From the NCBI GenBank assembly GCA_023151145.1, contig JAKLJM010000141.1, forward strand, positions 1 to 6,154: a DNA stretch of 6,154 nt, in the 5' to 3' direction. Both the position numbers and the translations under genes were made by a program. The notes under the pieces are model-generated. The model saw only the letters and a program-made list of their open reading frames with translations. It was not told the origin of the DNA and ran no database searches. The DNA comes from Bacteriovoracaceae bacterium (lineage in GTDB: Bacteria; Bdellovibrionota; Bacteriovoracia; Bacteriovoracales; Bacteriovoracaceae). This document shows, in pieces, positions 1 through 6,154 of this stretch (positions are counted from its first letter, which is position 1; each line of letters begins with the position of its first letter).

Positions 1-741
1 ACATATGTGGCCAAAGGAATCTTTGGAATAAAGACCTCCACCGGGGATCATACAGGTGAAGTGGAAATTCAAGATGATCTCTCTCAAATTGAATTTACTA
101 AAACGAAAGAAGAGCTTAATCAGCAATTTCAAAATCAGTTCGTCGGAGATTACTTACAGAAACCACATAAGGTGTCAGCTGCTAAAGTAAATGGGCATAG
201 GCTATATGATCTTCATCGAAAAGGTATTGAAGTTGAGATTCAGCCGGTTGCTAGAAAAATATTTTCCCTTGAAGTGTTAGAGCTAAATTTTCCTGAGATT
301 TTATTTAGAGTAGAAGTATCAAGTGGGACATATGTTCGAGTTCTATTTGAAGATATGGCCAAAACCTTAGGCCTTCACGGCCATTTAAAAACTTTGACGC
401 GAGAAAAAATAGGTAGCTTTGAATTAAGTAAAGCGTTAACTCGAGAGAGCTGGCCTTCTAAAGGTGAGGGACTGGCCGATGAGTATAAGGTCGGACTTGA
501 TCAAGTATTAGACTATCCAGTAATTGCTTTAGATGAAAAAACGGCAAAAATGATTCAGTCTGGCGTTAGACTACGAAACGAACAAGTATTTGTTAATTAT
601 CCTCAGTACATGTCGGGCAATAAGCTTAGAGCTGAATTTGTGCAGAAGAAATTTTGGTCAAAAACTCTTGATGGAGAGTTGATTGGTCTATTTGAATGTG
701 AGAGCGATGTAGTAAAAATAGTTTTTAACTTTCGAAATTAG
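1..741 (+). CDS. truB: tRNA pseudouridine synthase B, 5'-truncated by the window edge
   Basis: TruB isomerises uridine 55 in the T-loop of tRNAs to pseudouridine in the cytoplasm. The reading frame is open from base 1, so the gene enters from the left. The 246 visible residues would give about 320 with the missing N-terminus, the usual TruB length. Visible family blocks are: TYVAKGIFGIKTSTGD at codons 1-16, the motif carrying the conserved active-site Tyr (codon 2) and the T-x-T-x-D pattern; KPHKVSAAKVNGHRLYDLHR around codons 54-73, the family's PPxxSAxKxxGxxxYxxAR block; and SSGTYVRVL with its conserved Arg at codon 113, followed by a LGLHGHLKTLTR segment. The last 75 or so residues resemble the C-terminal RNA-binding region of TruB. 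The GLDPxAxG motif with the catalytic Asp is upstream of the window. The GTG at 7-9 could be taken as a start, but it lies inside the conserved block and is not the real one. The KPHKVSA block departs from the more usual PPxxSA, which I regard as lineage variation. Confidence 0.93.
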   Translation, partial: TYVAKGIFGIKTSTGDHTGEVEIQDDLSQIEFTKTKEELNQQFQNQFVGDYLQKPHKVSAAKVNGHRLYDLHRKGIEVEIQPVARKIFSLEVLELNFPEILFRVEVSSGTYVRVLFEDMAKTLGLHGHLKTLTREKIGSFELSKALTRESWPSKGEGLADEYKVGLDQVLDYPVIALDEKTAKMIQSGVRLRNEQVFVNYPQYMSGNKLRAEFVQKKFWSKTLDGELIGLFECESDVVKIVFNFRN

Positions 742-783
742 CCAGAATTAGTCAGTTATTTGAGACCATTTTTGTAGAAAACC

Positions 784-814
784 TGTGTAAAGTTATGTTA
801 TTATGAATTACACA
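784..814. repeat. Perfect 7-bp inverted repeat flanking the candidate -10 box
   Basis: TGTGTAA at 784-790 is the exact reverse complement of TTACACA at 808-814, with 17 bases between. The arm centres are 24 bp apart, a little over two helical turns, and the candidate -10 box lies between them. This is a plausible operator geometry for a dimeric regulator that would block or position RNA polymerase. The arms do not match the CRP (TGTGA-N6-TCACA) or FNR consensus. Seven-base palindromes do arise by chance in AT-rich DNA, so function is inferred from position only. Confidence 0.4.
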
Positions 815-820
815 ACATAA
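793..820. repeat. Second perfect 7-bp inverted repeat, interlocked with the first
   Basis: TTATGTT at 793-799 is the exact reverse complement of AACATAA at 814-820, with 14 bases between. Its left arm lies inside the 784-814 repeat and its right arm shares base 814 with that repeat's right arm, so the arms run A-B-A'-B'. It could be a second operator half-site pair. If transcription started further upstream, it could instead be one helix of a folded leader RNA. It ends 3 bases before the ribosome binding site region. Confidence 0.35.
796..804 (+). promoter_or_regulatory. Candidate extended -10 promoter for the ferredoxin gene
   Basis: TGTTATTAT matches the extended -10 form TGn-TATAAT with one mismatch in the hexamer (TATTAT at 799-804). 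No good -35 hexamer sits 16-18 bases upstream. The nearest TTG-type hexamer, TTGTAG at 772-777, is 21 bases away, so the TG extension would have to compensate. Transcription would start near 810-812, giving a leader of about 27 bases. The sigma factor specificity of this organism is unknown, so this is a plausible call rather than a firm one. Confidence 0.35.
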
Positions 821-823
821 TTG

Positions 824-829
824 AAGGAG
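824..829 (+). promoter_or_regulatory. Ribosome binding site deciding the GTG start at 838
   Basis: AAGGAG is a full-strength Shine-Dalgarno sequence placed 8 bases before the GTG at 838-840. It is what selects GTG over the in-frame ATG at 859, which has no comparable site and would cut into the membrane segment. Confidence 0.85.
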
Positions 830-837
830 TATCTTTC

Positions 838-1677
838 GTGAATACGACTTTTTTGGCCATGGGCTTGGCCTTGATCCTCGCTGTAGGGCTAATCGTTAAT
901 ATTGGGATTTTGAGCTTACTCTCAGGTGCGCTTCATTTTTTATTTGGACGTCCAAGAGTTGAGATTTTAAAATCAGAATTAGGTTCAACTGGATTTGCGT
1001 TTGCATTCAAATGGGATTCATCTCGCGAGCCTGCAAAGTTTAATCGCATTCGTTTGCGTTTATTCAATCCGTTTGGAAATCCTACACAAGTTGAAATTTT
1101 ACGCGAATTCGATGGCCACACAAGTGACTTCGCACTTGATTTTGATTTTGGAGCACCTTTCAAGGAATTGATTTCAGCAAAAAATTTCAAAGATGCTTTA
1201 GTGCAAATTGAGTTATCATCGGTTGAATGTATCACTCATCAAATTGAAATGCGTGGAAGTGAATTCTTAGCAAAAAAAGAAAAAGCTAATTTGACGGCCG
1301 GTGAGTTCAATACAAAATATAAAGTTGTAAAAGAAAAACCTAAATTTTCGATTCCAGATAGAACATTTATTGCCCCACCACTTCCAAAGACTGGAAAGGC
1401 ATTAAAGCTTGCCACAAATCCTGAATTCGCTGGAAGTTTTGCCGGTGGTGCTGGAGATGCTCCGGTAGCTGCAGTGGCAAATTTCGCTGTGACTAAAGTA
1501 TGGATTGAGCCGGGATGTATCGTTTGTAATGCTTGTGAAGGAATTTATCCTGAAGTATTCGAAGTAACAGATACAACTTGTTTAATTAGACCAGGGGCAC
1601 CTTTAGATGATGGATTAAAGATCCAAGAATCAGCAGATGCTTGTCCGGTTGAAGTTATTAAATTTATCAAAGCATAA
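838..1677 (+). CDS. Membrane-anchored ferredoxin-domain protein with an uncharacterised middle region
   Basis: A 279-residue protein starting at GTG with a strong Shine-Dalgarno. Residues 4-36 are very hydrophobic and form one membrane anchor. The basic GRPR-type stretch just after it suggests, by the positive-inside rule, that the rest lies in the cytoplasm. Residues about 37-160 look beta-rich (alternating runs such as RIRLRLFNPF and SDFALDFDFG) and match no family I recognise. Residues about 165-218 form a Pro, Ala and Gly-rich linker. Residues about 219-279 are a ferredoxin domain: C227-x2-C230-x2-C233 in GCIVCNAC, then YPEVFEV, and a final C269 in the ACPVEVI motif. These four cysteines are the set used by single [4Fe-4S] ferredoxins; C248 lies between them and is probably not a ligand. 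Free small ferredoxins have about 60-80 residues, so here the electron carrier is a C-terminal module on a membrane protein. The role is presumably electron transfer at the inner membrane, with unknown partners. The gene lies 96 bases after truB and converges on the protease gene. Confidence 0.85.
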   Translation: MNTTFLAMGLALILAVGLIVNIGILSLLSGALHFLFGRPRVEILKSELGSTGFAFAFKWDSSREPAKFNRIRLRLFNPFGNPTQVEILREFDGHTSDFALDFDFGAPFKELISAKNFKDALVQIELSSVECITHQIEMRGSEFLAKKEKANLTAGEFNTKYKVVKEKPKFSIPDRTFIAPPLPKTGKALKLATNPEFAGSFAGGAGDAPVAAVANFAVTKVWIEPGCIVCNACEGIYPEVFEVTDTTCLIRPGAPLDDGLKIQESADACPVEVIKFIKA

Positions 1678-1707
1678 AAAAAGCCACCTTGCGGTGGCTT
1701 TTTTTTT
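1676..1707. terminator. Bidirectional rho-independent terminator between convergent genes
   Basis: The GC core GCCACC (1683-1688) pairs perfectly with GGTGGC (1693-1698) around a 4-base loop, TTGC. Flanking A and T runs extend the helix to as much as 13 bp (1676-1688 with 1693-1705). On the plus strand the stem is followed by T1699-T1707 and ends the ferredoxin transcript. On the minus strand it is followed by the complement of the A run and ends the protease transcript, there with a GCAA loop of the stable GNRA type. The stop codons sit at its edges: TAA at 1675-1677 for the plus gene and the complement of 1706-1708 for the minus gene. Confidence 0.93.
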
Positions 1708-4700
1708 ACCTTTTTTCTATTGGTAAATTCTGAAGGACGTATCGATAATGTTCGTTCTTACTCGTGAGTGATTGGTTGGCAAATTCAATCAGCTTTTTAA
1801 GATCATACTTCAAGAGTGTTTTAATTTCCTCATCGTTTTGATCCATTTGTTCAGCATTTAGAGATCTTGCTAAGAGTTCGATCTGTTGAAGTTTTTCATC
1901 ACTAATCAGAACCTTTGGGCCGATAGCTTCAGCAACTCTTGCACCGTACACTTTTGCGAGTTTTTCTTTAGAATCAAAGCCCTTTTGTTTTAAGTCAATA
2001 ATCGTTGCAATCTCCATTTCACCTTGTTGTAACAGCATTTTCTCTATTTCACTTAATTCAATCGGCAAGGTCTCTGGAATATTTTTAATCTCTGCCTGCC
2101 TTATCGTTAAGTTCTGATTCACTTTTTCGACGTTTAAGGTCTTTAATTCTTCTTCAGATTGAATGGAGCCCATCATAGATTGGGCAAAGTAGTTAGCTTC
2201 ACCAGCAAGATAGGTAGTACCATCAACATCAATATTTAAACTTTTCTCATCATTATTCCCTAAACGTTCTAAGATACCTTTTTTAACTTCAAATAATCGT
2301 GAGATTGTTTGAATATAGTCTTTATTAGTGACATCATTTGCCTGATTACCTCGGTGTGCATTTTTTACGATGATAGGTAATAAGAATTCATCTCCTTCAT
2401 CTGGCAACATGAGTGCTCTTCTTATAGATGTGTTCAAATCCTCGGTGTCTATAATGGCCTTTGAATCAATCTGATAAAGTTCTGTGACTAGATCTCCTTT
2501 TTGGGTTTTAAACGGCACAGGGTTTTTCAGTGGCGTTTTTAAAACTAAATGTTCTAGTACGTTAAATGTTTCCATCATCACTGGTGAATAGTCTATCAGG
2601 GAGATCGTTTGCATTTTAAAAGGCATGTCGGTTGTGCGCTTGAATAAAAATCTAGCGGCCAAAGCACGATCTACCCACGAACCTCTGATCCCAATATCAT
2701 CACTATACTTAAATCGTTCATTTTGTTCTCTAATGCTATTTAATGGAGTACCGCCTTCACTCACTAGGCGAATGTTTTGAGTAGCACGGTATCGATTTCC
2801 AACTTCATCTACGATTGCTTCTTGAAGAAGGGGATCAAAACAGCTGGTAATATTATCACCATCACCTTTTGGGTAATTTTCCATTAAAGCAGAAAAGGGA
2901 ATATATCCTTTTTGCGTACGGTTATTTAAAGTAAATGATACAGTACAAACATGATCAGGAGTTTTTAAGATGGTTAAGAAAAAATCTCCAACTTTTTTAA
3001 ATAATTCTTTTTCTTCGTCAATTCCTTTACAAGCCGCTTCGAATTGTTTTCTTTGCTCGTCATTACATTGGAAATTAATATAATCCTTCGATCTAAAATC
3101 TGCCACAAAGTGGAACATGTTTTGAATTTGTGAGAATTCATTAAAGCGAGCGGCTGCATAGTAATTCATACTATATTTTTTAAATTCTTCACGGTCATCA
3201 CGAAGGTTTCGGTAACGGTAATTTGTGATGTAGTTATTTATTCTCCAGTCTGCAATTTCTTTAAAGCTAGAGCCTTCATCAAAACGATTACAAAGAGGAG
3301 AGAGTCCAGCGTTTTCATCAGTACAGAATAAATAGTTTTTAGCAGGCGCAAGGTGTTTTTCTACCGTCTTTTTTATCGACTCGTTTACGCTTACTAATTT
3401 TGTTCCATTGTCACTTTGAACTTCAATTTTGCGAGCATATCCAAAACGAAGAGCGGCAACGTCATATTTACCAAAAACAGTTAATGAATTTAACTCTTCA
3501 CCTGAATAGTCCATGACAGATGAATATTCTGGAGAACGTTCAAGTCCTAAGTTTTTAGCTTCTTCTTCAGTATAGTAGTTATCCTTATCAAATGATCCAA
3601 TAAAGTTGTGACGTAGACCTAGGTTGTGTCCCATCTCGTGGATAAATGTTGAAAGATAAATTTTTGGTGAAATAATATCAGCGGCCCATTTTCTTTCTGC
3701 CAACGTTAGATCTTTCCATCTTTTTAAACGTTGTTTACCATTTGAATGTGATAACCATAATTTTTTATTATCTCTGACTTCTTTAAAGATTTTGTTGATA
3801 GACTTTGCACCAGGAAGAAATTCCATACTATAAGCACAATGTTGCGAAAAATAATCTGTCTTATCTTGGTCGTACTTAACCATATCTTCAAAATTATCAG
3901 ATTTTGGTTTCTCAAAAACTAATTCTTTATTGTACTTGGTTTTATTGTAGGCGGTGATTTTTTGCTGAAGAGCACTGCCATTAATCGCACGGTAAGATTC
4001 AAGCGTAGGTGAGACTTTTGATTTTGTCGCAGCTAGTGCTTTTCTTACACTGTTAGTCACTTTTGGATCAAGTGTTAATGGTTTATCTGATTTAATGGAG
4101 TCGTCTATTAGGGATTCTTCATAAGATAAATCAACCATTGATTCATAGACAGATCTGGCCATTGAACGAATATTTCCTGGATACATGTTAACATGTCCCT
4201 GGAGAATTTCCCCTGTTCTTGGATTAGAAACAGTAGGAGCGTAGCCAAGAAGTCCATTAGAAAGTGGATCGTCTATTAAAACAATGGAGCTGTTTTTTAG
4301 ATCTCCGACTTTAATGTTTGATCCATTTTGCAGCTCAAGTTGAATGCCAGTCTCCGCGTTTTTAAGAACATCGTTGATGTGCTTAATTCCTTGTTCTGTC
4401 ATTTTTAAATAACTAGCATTTTCAGGTTTATAAAAATTGTCATTTAGATAATAAGTGATCAATTCTTTTTTTGGATTCCAACGATTTAAGAAATACGTTT
4501 TTTCTTGTCTCATGACATCGTGGTTATCATTCTCTAGTTTTACTGAGTTTTTAAAAAATCCAAATTTTCCATGATCGGCAATGGCATACTTTACCGGTTC
4601 ATAGTTTTTAGATTCGAGGTCTTCTAAACGCATAAGAGAGTAGTGATATCTAACTTTAAAGGCGGCATTTGATAATTCAGTAAGTCCTTCCGGGTCAGCG

Positions 4701-6154
4701 ATATAATGATCGATAATACATCTAAAATCATTTGAAGTTTTAAATGTTTTCTCAAGCTCAATATTAATCACACCTTTTTTAATCTCATAGTGAGTTAATT
4801 TTTGAGCAATTTTATAGACACAAGGGTTGTCTTCTACAGTGAAAAGATCAAGCGAGTTTAGTTCTTGTACTTGAAGATTTTCTAAGCTTGGTAAAAAATA
4901 ACTTTGTTCTTGCCAAGTTTTATCACTATCAATGGTTGTCGCTCCAATGCACTGGTCACGCTCATCTTTGGCACATGAAAAATCGATATAATTACCTGGG
5001 ATTTTTAAAACAGGTGCATTGTTGAGATCATTTGAGCTCATTTTTGTAGAGGTAAGTTTTCCATCTGCAGTTAAAACTTTTGCCTCTGGCTCATAGACTT
5101 CTAATCCATCTTTTTGAAAACGGATTTTAACGATTTTTTCAGTTCCTTGATAAAATGGAGCGGCCCCTTCTATCTTTCTTGGTGTTCCATGGGTCATTGG
5201 GACATAGACATATTCACTTTCTAGATCATAATGTAGCTCTTTGTGAGTGACAATTTGATCTGGAAATTTGTCAGACGGCAAATATTTAAATGGAACAGAA
5301 GCCACTTCTTTTCTGATACGAATATGGGTTGCATCATCAGTTGTTGCTAAGTTTTTAAACTCGATACTGGGTTGGTTAGAGCCTGAAATCTTTTCGTATT
5401 TAAATTTACCAAATTCGATATTCTTTTTAAGTATTGGACGATAAACACAAGATTTCCCAGCCTCTTTGATTTCACTTTCATGACAAGAGACAAATCTTGG
5501 GTCGTGATTTTTTAAAGCACCGGTTTCAAATAATGAGAGTTTTTCTCCGTCAGTTTTTTCTAACACTAAAAGTGTGTTATCAAATATTTTAATCAGATAA
5601 GTGTTTTTATCGTCAATGCTTATTTCTTTTGAAATAATTCCTAAAATATTTTTAAGTTCGACACCTGAGAACTGTTTTTCTTGAAAAGATTCAAGGCGAT
5701 AAAGTTCATTGTTTTCTAAACTTAATTCTTTGTCGTACTTAATTTCTGTCAGCGTAGAGTTGAGCGAGTAGGTGATTAAACCTGATGTTTGTTTACTCAC
5801 ACCTCTTTCTAGATCGATTTGTCCATAAACCTTTTGATTTTCTTCTCTTAGTTTTGCTTTTACATAAGTGATGTCATGAGAAAGAATGGCCTGGAAAACA
5901 CAGTCGGGTTTTTCAGTTTTAAAGATACTCTGGCAATCAGAAAATCTTTCATCTTTATTTTGATAGAGTTCTTTTTCTAAGTGAGTGAGTTCAGAGGCTT
6001 TCTTTTCCGCATAGAGATAGAGTTTTTCATCAACTATTTTTGTTAGAAGTTTCTTTTGATCTTTAGATTTGTTTTTAAATTCTTCTTCAAAACCTTCAGG
6101 TAACAAAAAGAATTCTTTTACTTTTTCAATAGGCCAAAGTCTATTGGTAACCAT
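1706..6154 (-). CDS. Large zinc-dependent metalloprotease (metzincin, DUF4953/DUF5117-like), N-terminus probably outside the window
   Basis: At least 1482 residues, numbered here from the ATG at 6152-6154. That ATG is the last codon in view, has no visible ribosome site, and the protein it begins has no signal peptide. The real start, probably with a secretion or lipoprotein signal, is therefore likely further right. Residues 1-560 are beta-rich with spaced cysteine pairs (C74/C85, C224/C236, C394/C402), suggesting disulfides and an extracytoplasmic location. The peptidase region begins near 561 (ELITYYLNDNF) and includes NPRTGEILQG (644-653). The zinc site is HEMGHNLGLRH (839-849): H839, H843 and H849 bind zinc and E840 is the catalytic base. 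The Met-turn is SSVMDYS with M881, and YDVAALRFGY follows at 898-907. This combination is typical of the Pfam Met-zincin DUF4953 group, usually found with DUF5117. Cysteines recur at 944 and 955. Roughly the last 180 residues are charged and helix-rich, with no recognised domain. The physiological substrate is unknown. The protein is longer than the 800-900 residues I expect for Bacteroidetes members. No frameshift is visible. Confidence 0.87.
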   Translation of the reverse strand: MVTNRLWPIEKVKEFFLLPEGFEEEFKNKSKDQKKLLTKIVDEKLYLYAEKKASELTHLEKELYQNKDERFSDCQSIFKTEKPDCVFQAILSHDITYVKAKLREENQKVYGQIDLERGVSKQTSGLITYSLNSTLTEIKYDKELSLENNELYRLESFQEKQFSGVELKNILGIISKEISIDDKNTYLIKIFDNTLLVLEKTDGEKLSLFETGALKNHDPRFVSCHESEIKEAGKSCVYRPILKKNIEFGKFKYEKISGSNQPSIEFKNLATTDDATHIRIRKEVASVPFKYLPSDKFPDQIVTHKELHYDLESEYVYVPMTHGTPRKIEGAAPFYQGTEKIVKIRFQKDGLEVYEPEAKVLTADGKLTSTKMSSNDLNNAPVLKIPGNYIDFSCAKDERDQCIGATTIDSDKTWQEQSYFLPSLENLQVQELNSLDLFTVEDNPCVYKIAQKLTHYEIKKGVINIELEKTFKTSNDFRCIIDHYIADPEGLTELSNAAFKVRYHYSLMRLEDLESKNYEPVKYAIADHGKFGFFKNSVKLENDNHDVMRQEKTYFLNRWNPKKELITYYLNDNFYKPENASYLKMTEQGIKHINDVLKNAETGIQLELQNGSNIKVGDLKNSSIVLIDDPLSNGLLGYAPTVSNPRTGEILQGHVNMYPGNIRSMARSVYESMVDLSYEESLIDDSIKSDKPLTLDPKVTNSVRKALAATKSKVSPTLESYRAINGSALQQKITAYNKTKYNKELVFEKPKSDNFEDMVKYDQDKTDYFSQHCAYSMEFLPGAKSINKIFKEVRDNKKLWLSHSNGKQRLKRWKDLTLAERKWAADIISPKIYLSTFIHEMGHNLGLRHNFIGSFDKDNYYTEEEAKNLGLERSPEYSSVMDYSGEELNSLTVFGKYDVAALRFGYARKIEVQSDNGTKLVSVNESIKKTVEKHLAPAKNYLFCTDENAGLSPLCNRFDEGSSFKEIADWRINNYITNYRYRNLRDDREEFKKYSMNYYAAARFNEFSQIQNMFHFVADFRSKDYINFQCNDEQRKQFEAACKGIDEEKELFKKVGDFFLTILKTPDHVCTVSFTLNNRTQKGYIPFSALMENYPKGDGDNITSCFDPLLQEAIVDEVGNRYRATQNIRLVSEGGTPLNSIREQNERFKYSDDIGIRGSWVDRALAARFLFKRTTDMPFKMQTISLIDYSPVMMETFNVLEHLVLKTPLKNPVPFKTQKGDLVTELYQIDSKAIIDTEDLNTSIRRALMLPDEGDEFLLPIIVKNAHRGNQANDVTNKDYIQTISRLFEVKKGILERLGNNDEKSLNIDVDGTTYLAGEANYFAQSMMGSIQSEEELKTLNVEKVNQNLTIRQAEIKNIPETLPIELSEIEKMLLQQGEMEIATIIDLKQKGFDSKEKLAKVYGARVAEAIGPKVLISDEKLQQIELLARSLNAEQMDQNDEEIKTLLKYDLKKLIEFANQSLTSKNEHYRYVLQNLPIEKR

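Noticed and set aside
7..9. GTG as the start of truB
   Set aside because: The frame stays open to base 1 and the two codons before it (Thr-Tyr) belong to the conserved TruB motif, so the gene is cut by the window rather than short.
760..791. TTGAGA (760-765) with TGTAAA (786-791) as a classical promoter
   Set aside because: The spacer is 20 bases and the -10 match is poor. The extended -10 at 796-804 is the better candidate.
803..820. Five-codon open frame MNYTT before the ferredoxin gene, a possible leader peptide
   Set aside because: It has no ribosome binding site and would start before the predicted transcription start. A frame this short is expected by chance.
859..861. ATG as the start of the ferredoxin gene
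   Set aside because: It has no Shine-Dalgarno at the right distance and would remove part of the membrane segment. The GTG at 838 has AAGGAG 8 bases upstream.
933..1235. 100-codon open frame on the minus strand inside the ferredoxin gene
   Set aside because: It is antisense to a well-supported gene, its product is of low complexity and resembles no family, and nothing suggests expression.
2974..3159. 61-codon open frame on the minus strand inside the protease gene
   Set aside because: It is an out-of-frame shadow of the protease coding sequence, and its Lys-rich product reflects the AT-rich codons.
3724..3915. 63-codon open frame on the minus strand inside the protease gene
   Set aside because: It is an out-of-frame shadow of the protease with no recognisable motif.
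6152..6154. ATG at the right edge as the true start of the metalloprotease
   Set aside because: The sequence that follows is hydrophilic with no secretion signal, although the paired cysteines point to an exported protein. No upstream sequence is available to show a ribosome site.

Overview
The window comes from an AT-rich bacterial chromosome (low GC judged by eye, not computed). It holds one housekeeping tRNA/RNA-modification gene, one membrane-anchored ferredoxin-like gene and one very large secreted-type zinc metalloprotease gene. This mix, with a giant Met-zincin-like protease, would fit a Gram-negative of the Bdellovibrionota type (Bacteriovorax/Bdellovibrio relatives). That assignment is a low-confidence inference from style, not from a diagnostic marker. 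I see no rRNA, tRNA, CRISPR array, insertion sequence or phage gene.

Layout. Positions 1-741 (+) are the 3' three quarters of truB, tRNA pseudouridine synthase B; its start and its catalytic Asp motif lie left of the window. Positions 742-837 are a 96-bp intergenic region. It carries a candidate extended -10 promoter, two interlocked perfect 7-bp inverted repeats and a good ribosome binding site. Positions 838-1677 (+) encode a 279-residue protein with an N-terminal membrane anchor, a middle domain I do not recognise and a C-terminal single-cluster ferredoxin domain. Positions 1676-1707 form a strong bidirectional terminator shared with the convergent gene. Positions 1706-6154 (-) encode at least 1482 residues of a zinc metalloprotease with an HExxHxxGxxH site and a Met-turn. 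Its true start is probably beyond the right edge.

Working together. No shared pathway is evident. The ferredoxin gene may be read through from truB, since no truB terminator is visible, but it seems to have its own promoter. The metalloprotease is convergent and so independently transcribed. There are no gene-free stretches longer than 300 bases. The items most worth a second look are the membrane-anchored ferredoxin architecture, the interlocked repeats at its promoter, and the repeated two-cysteine modules in the N-terminal half of the protease.
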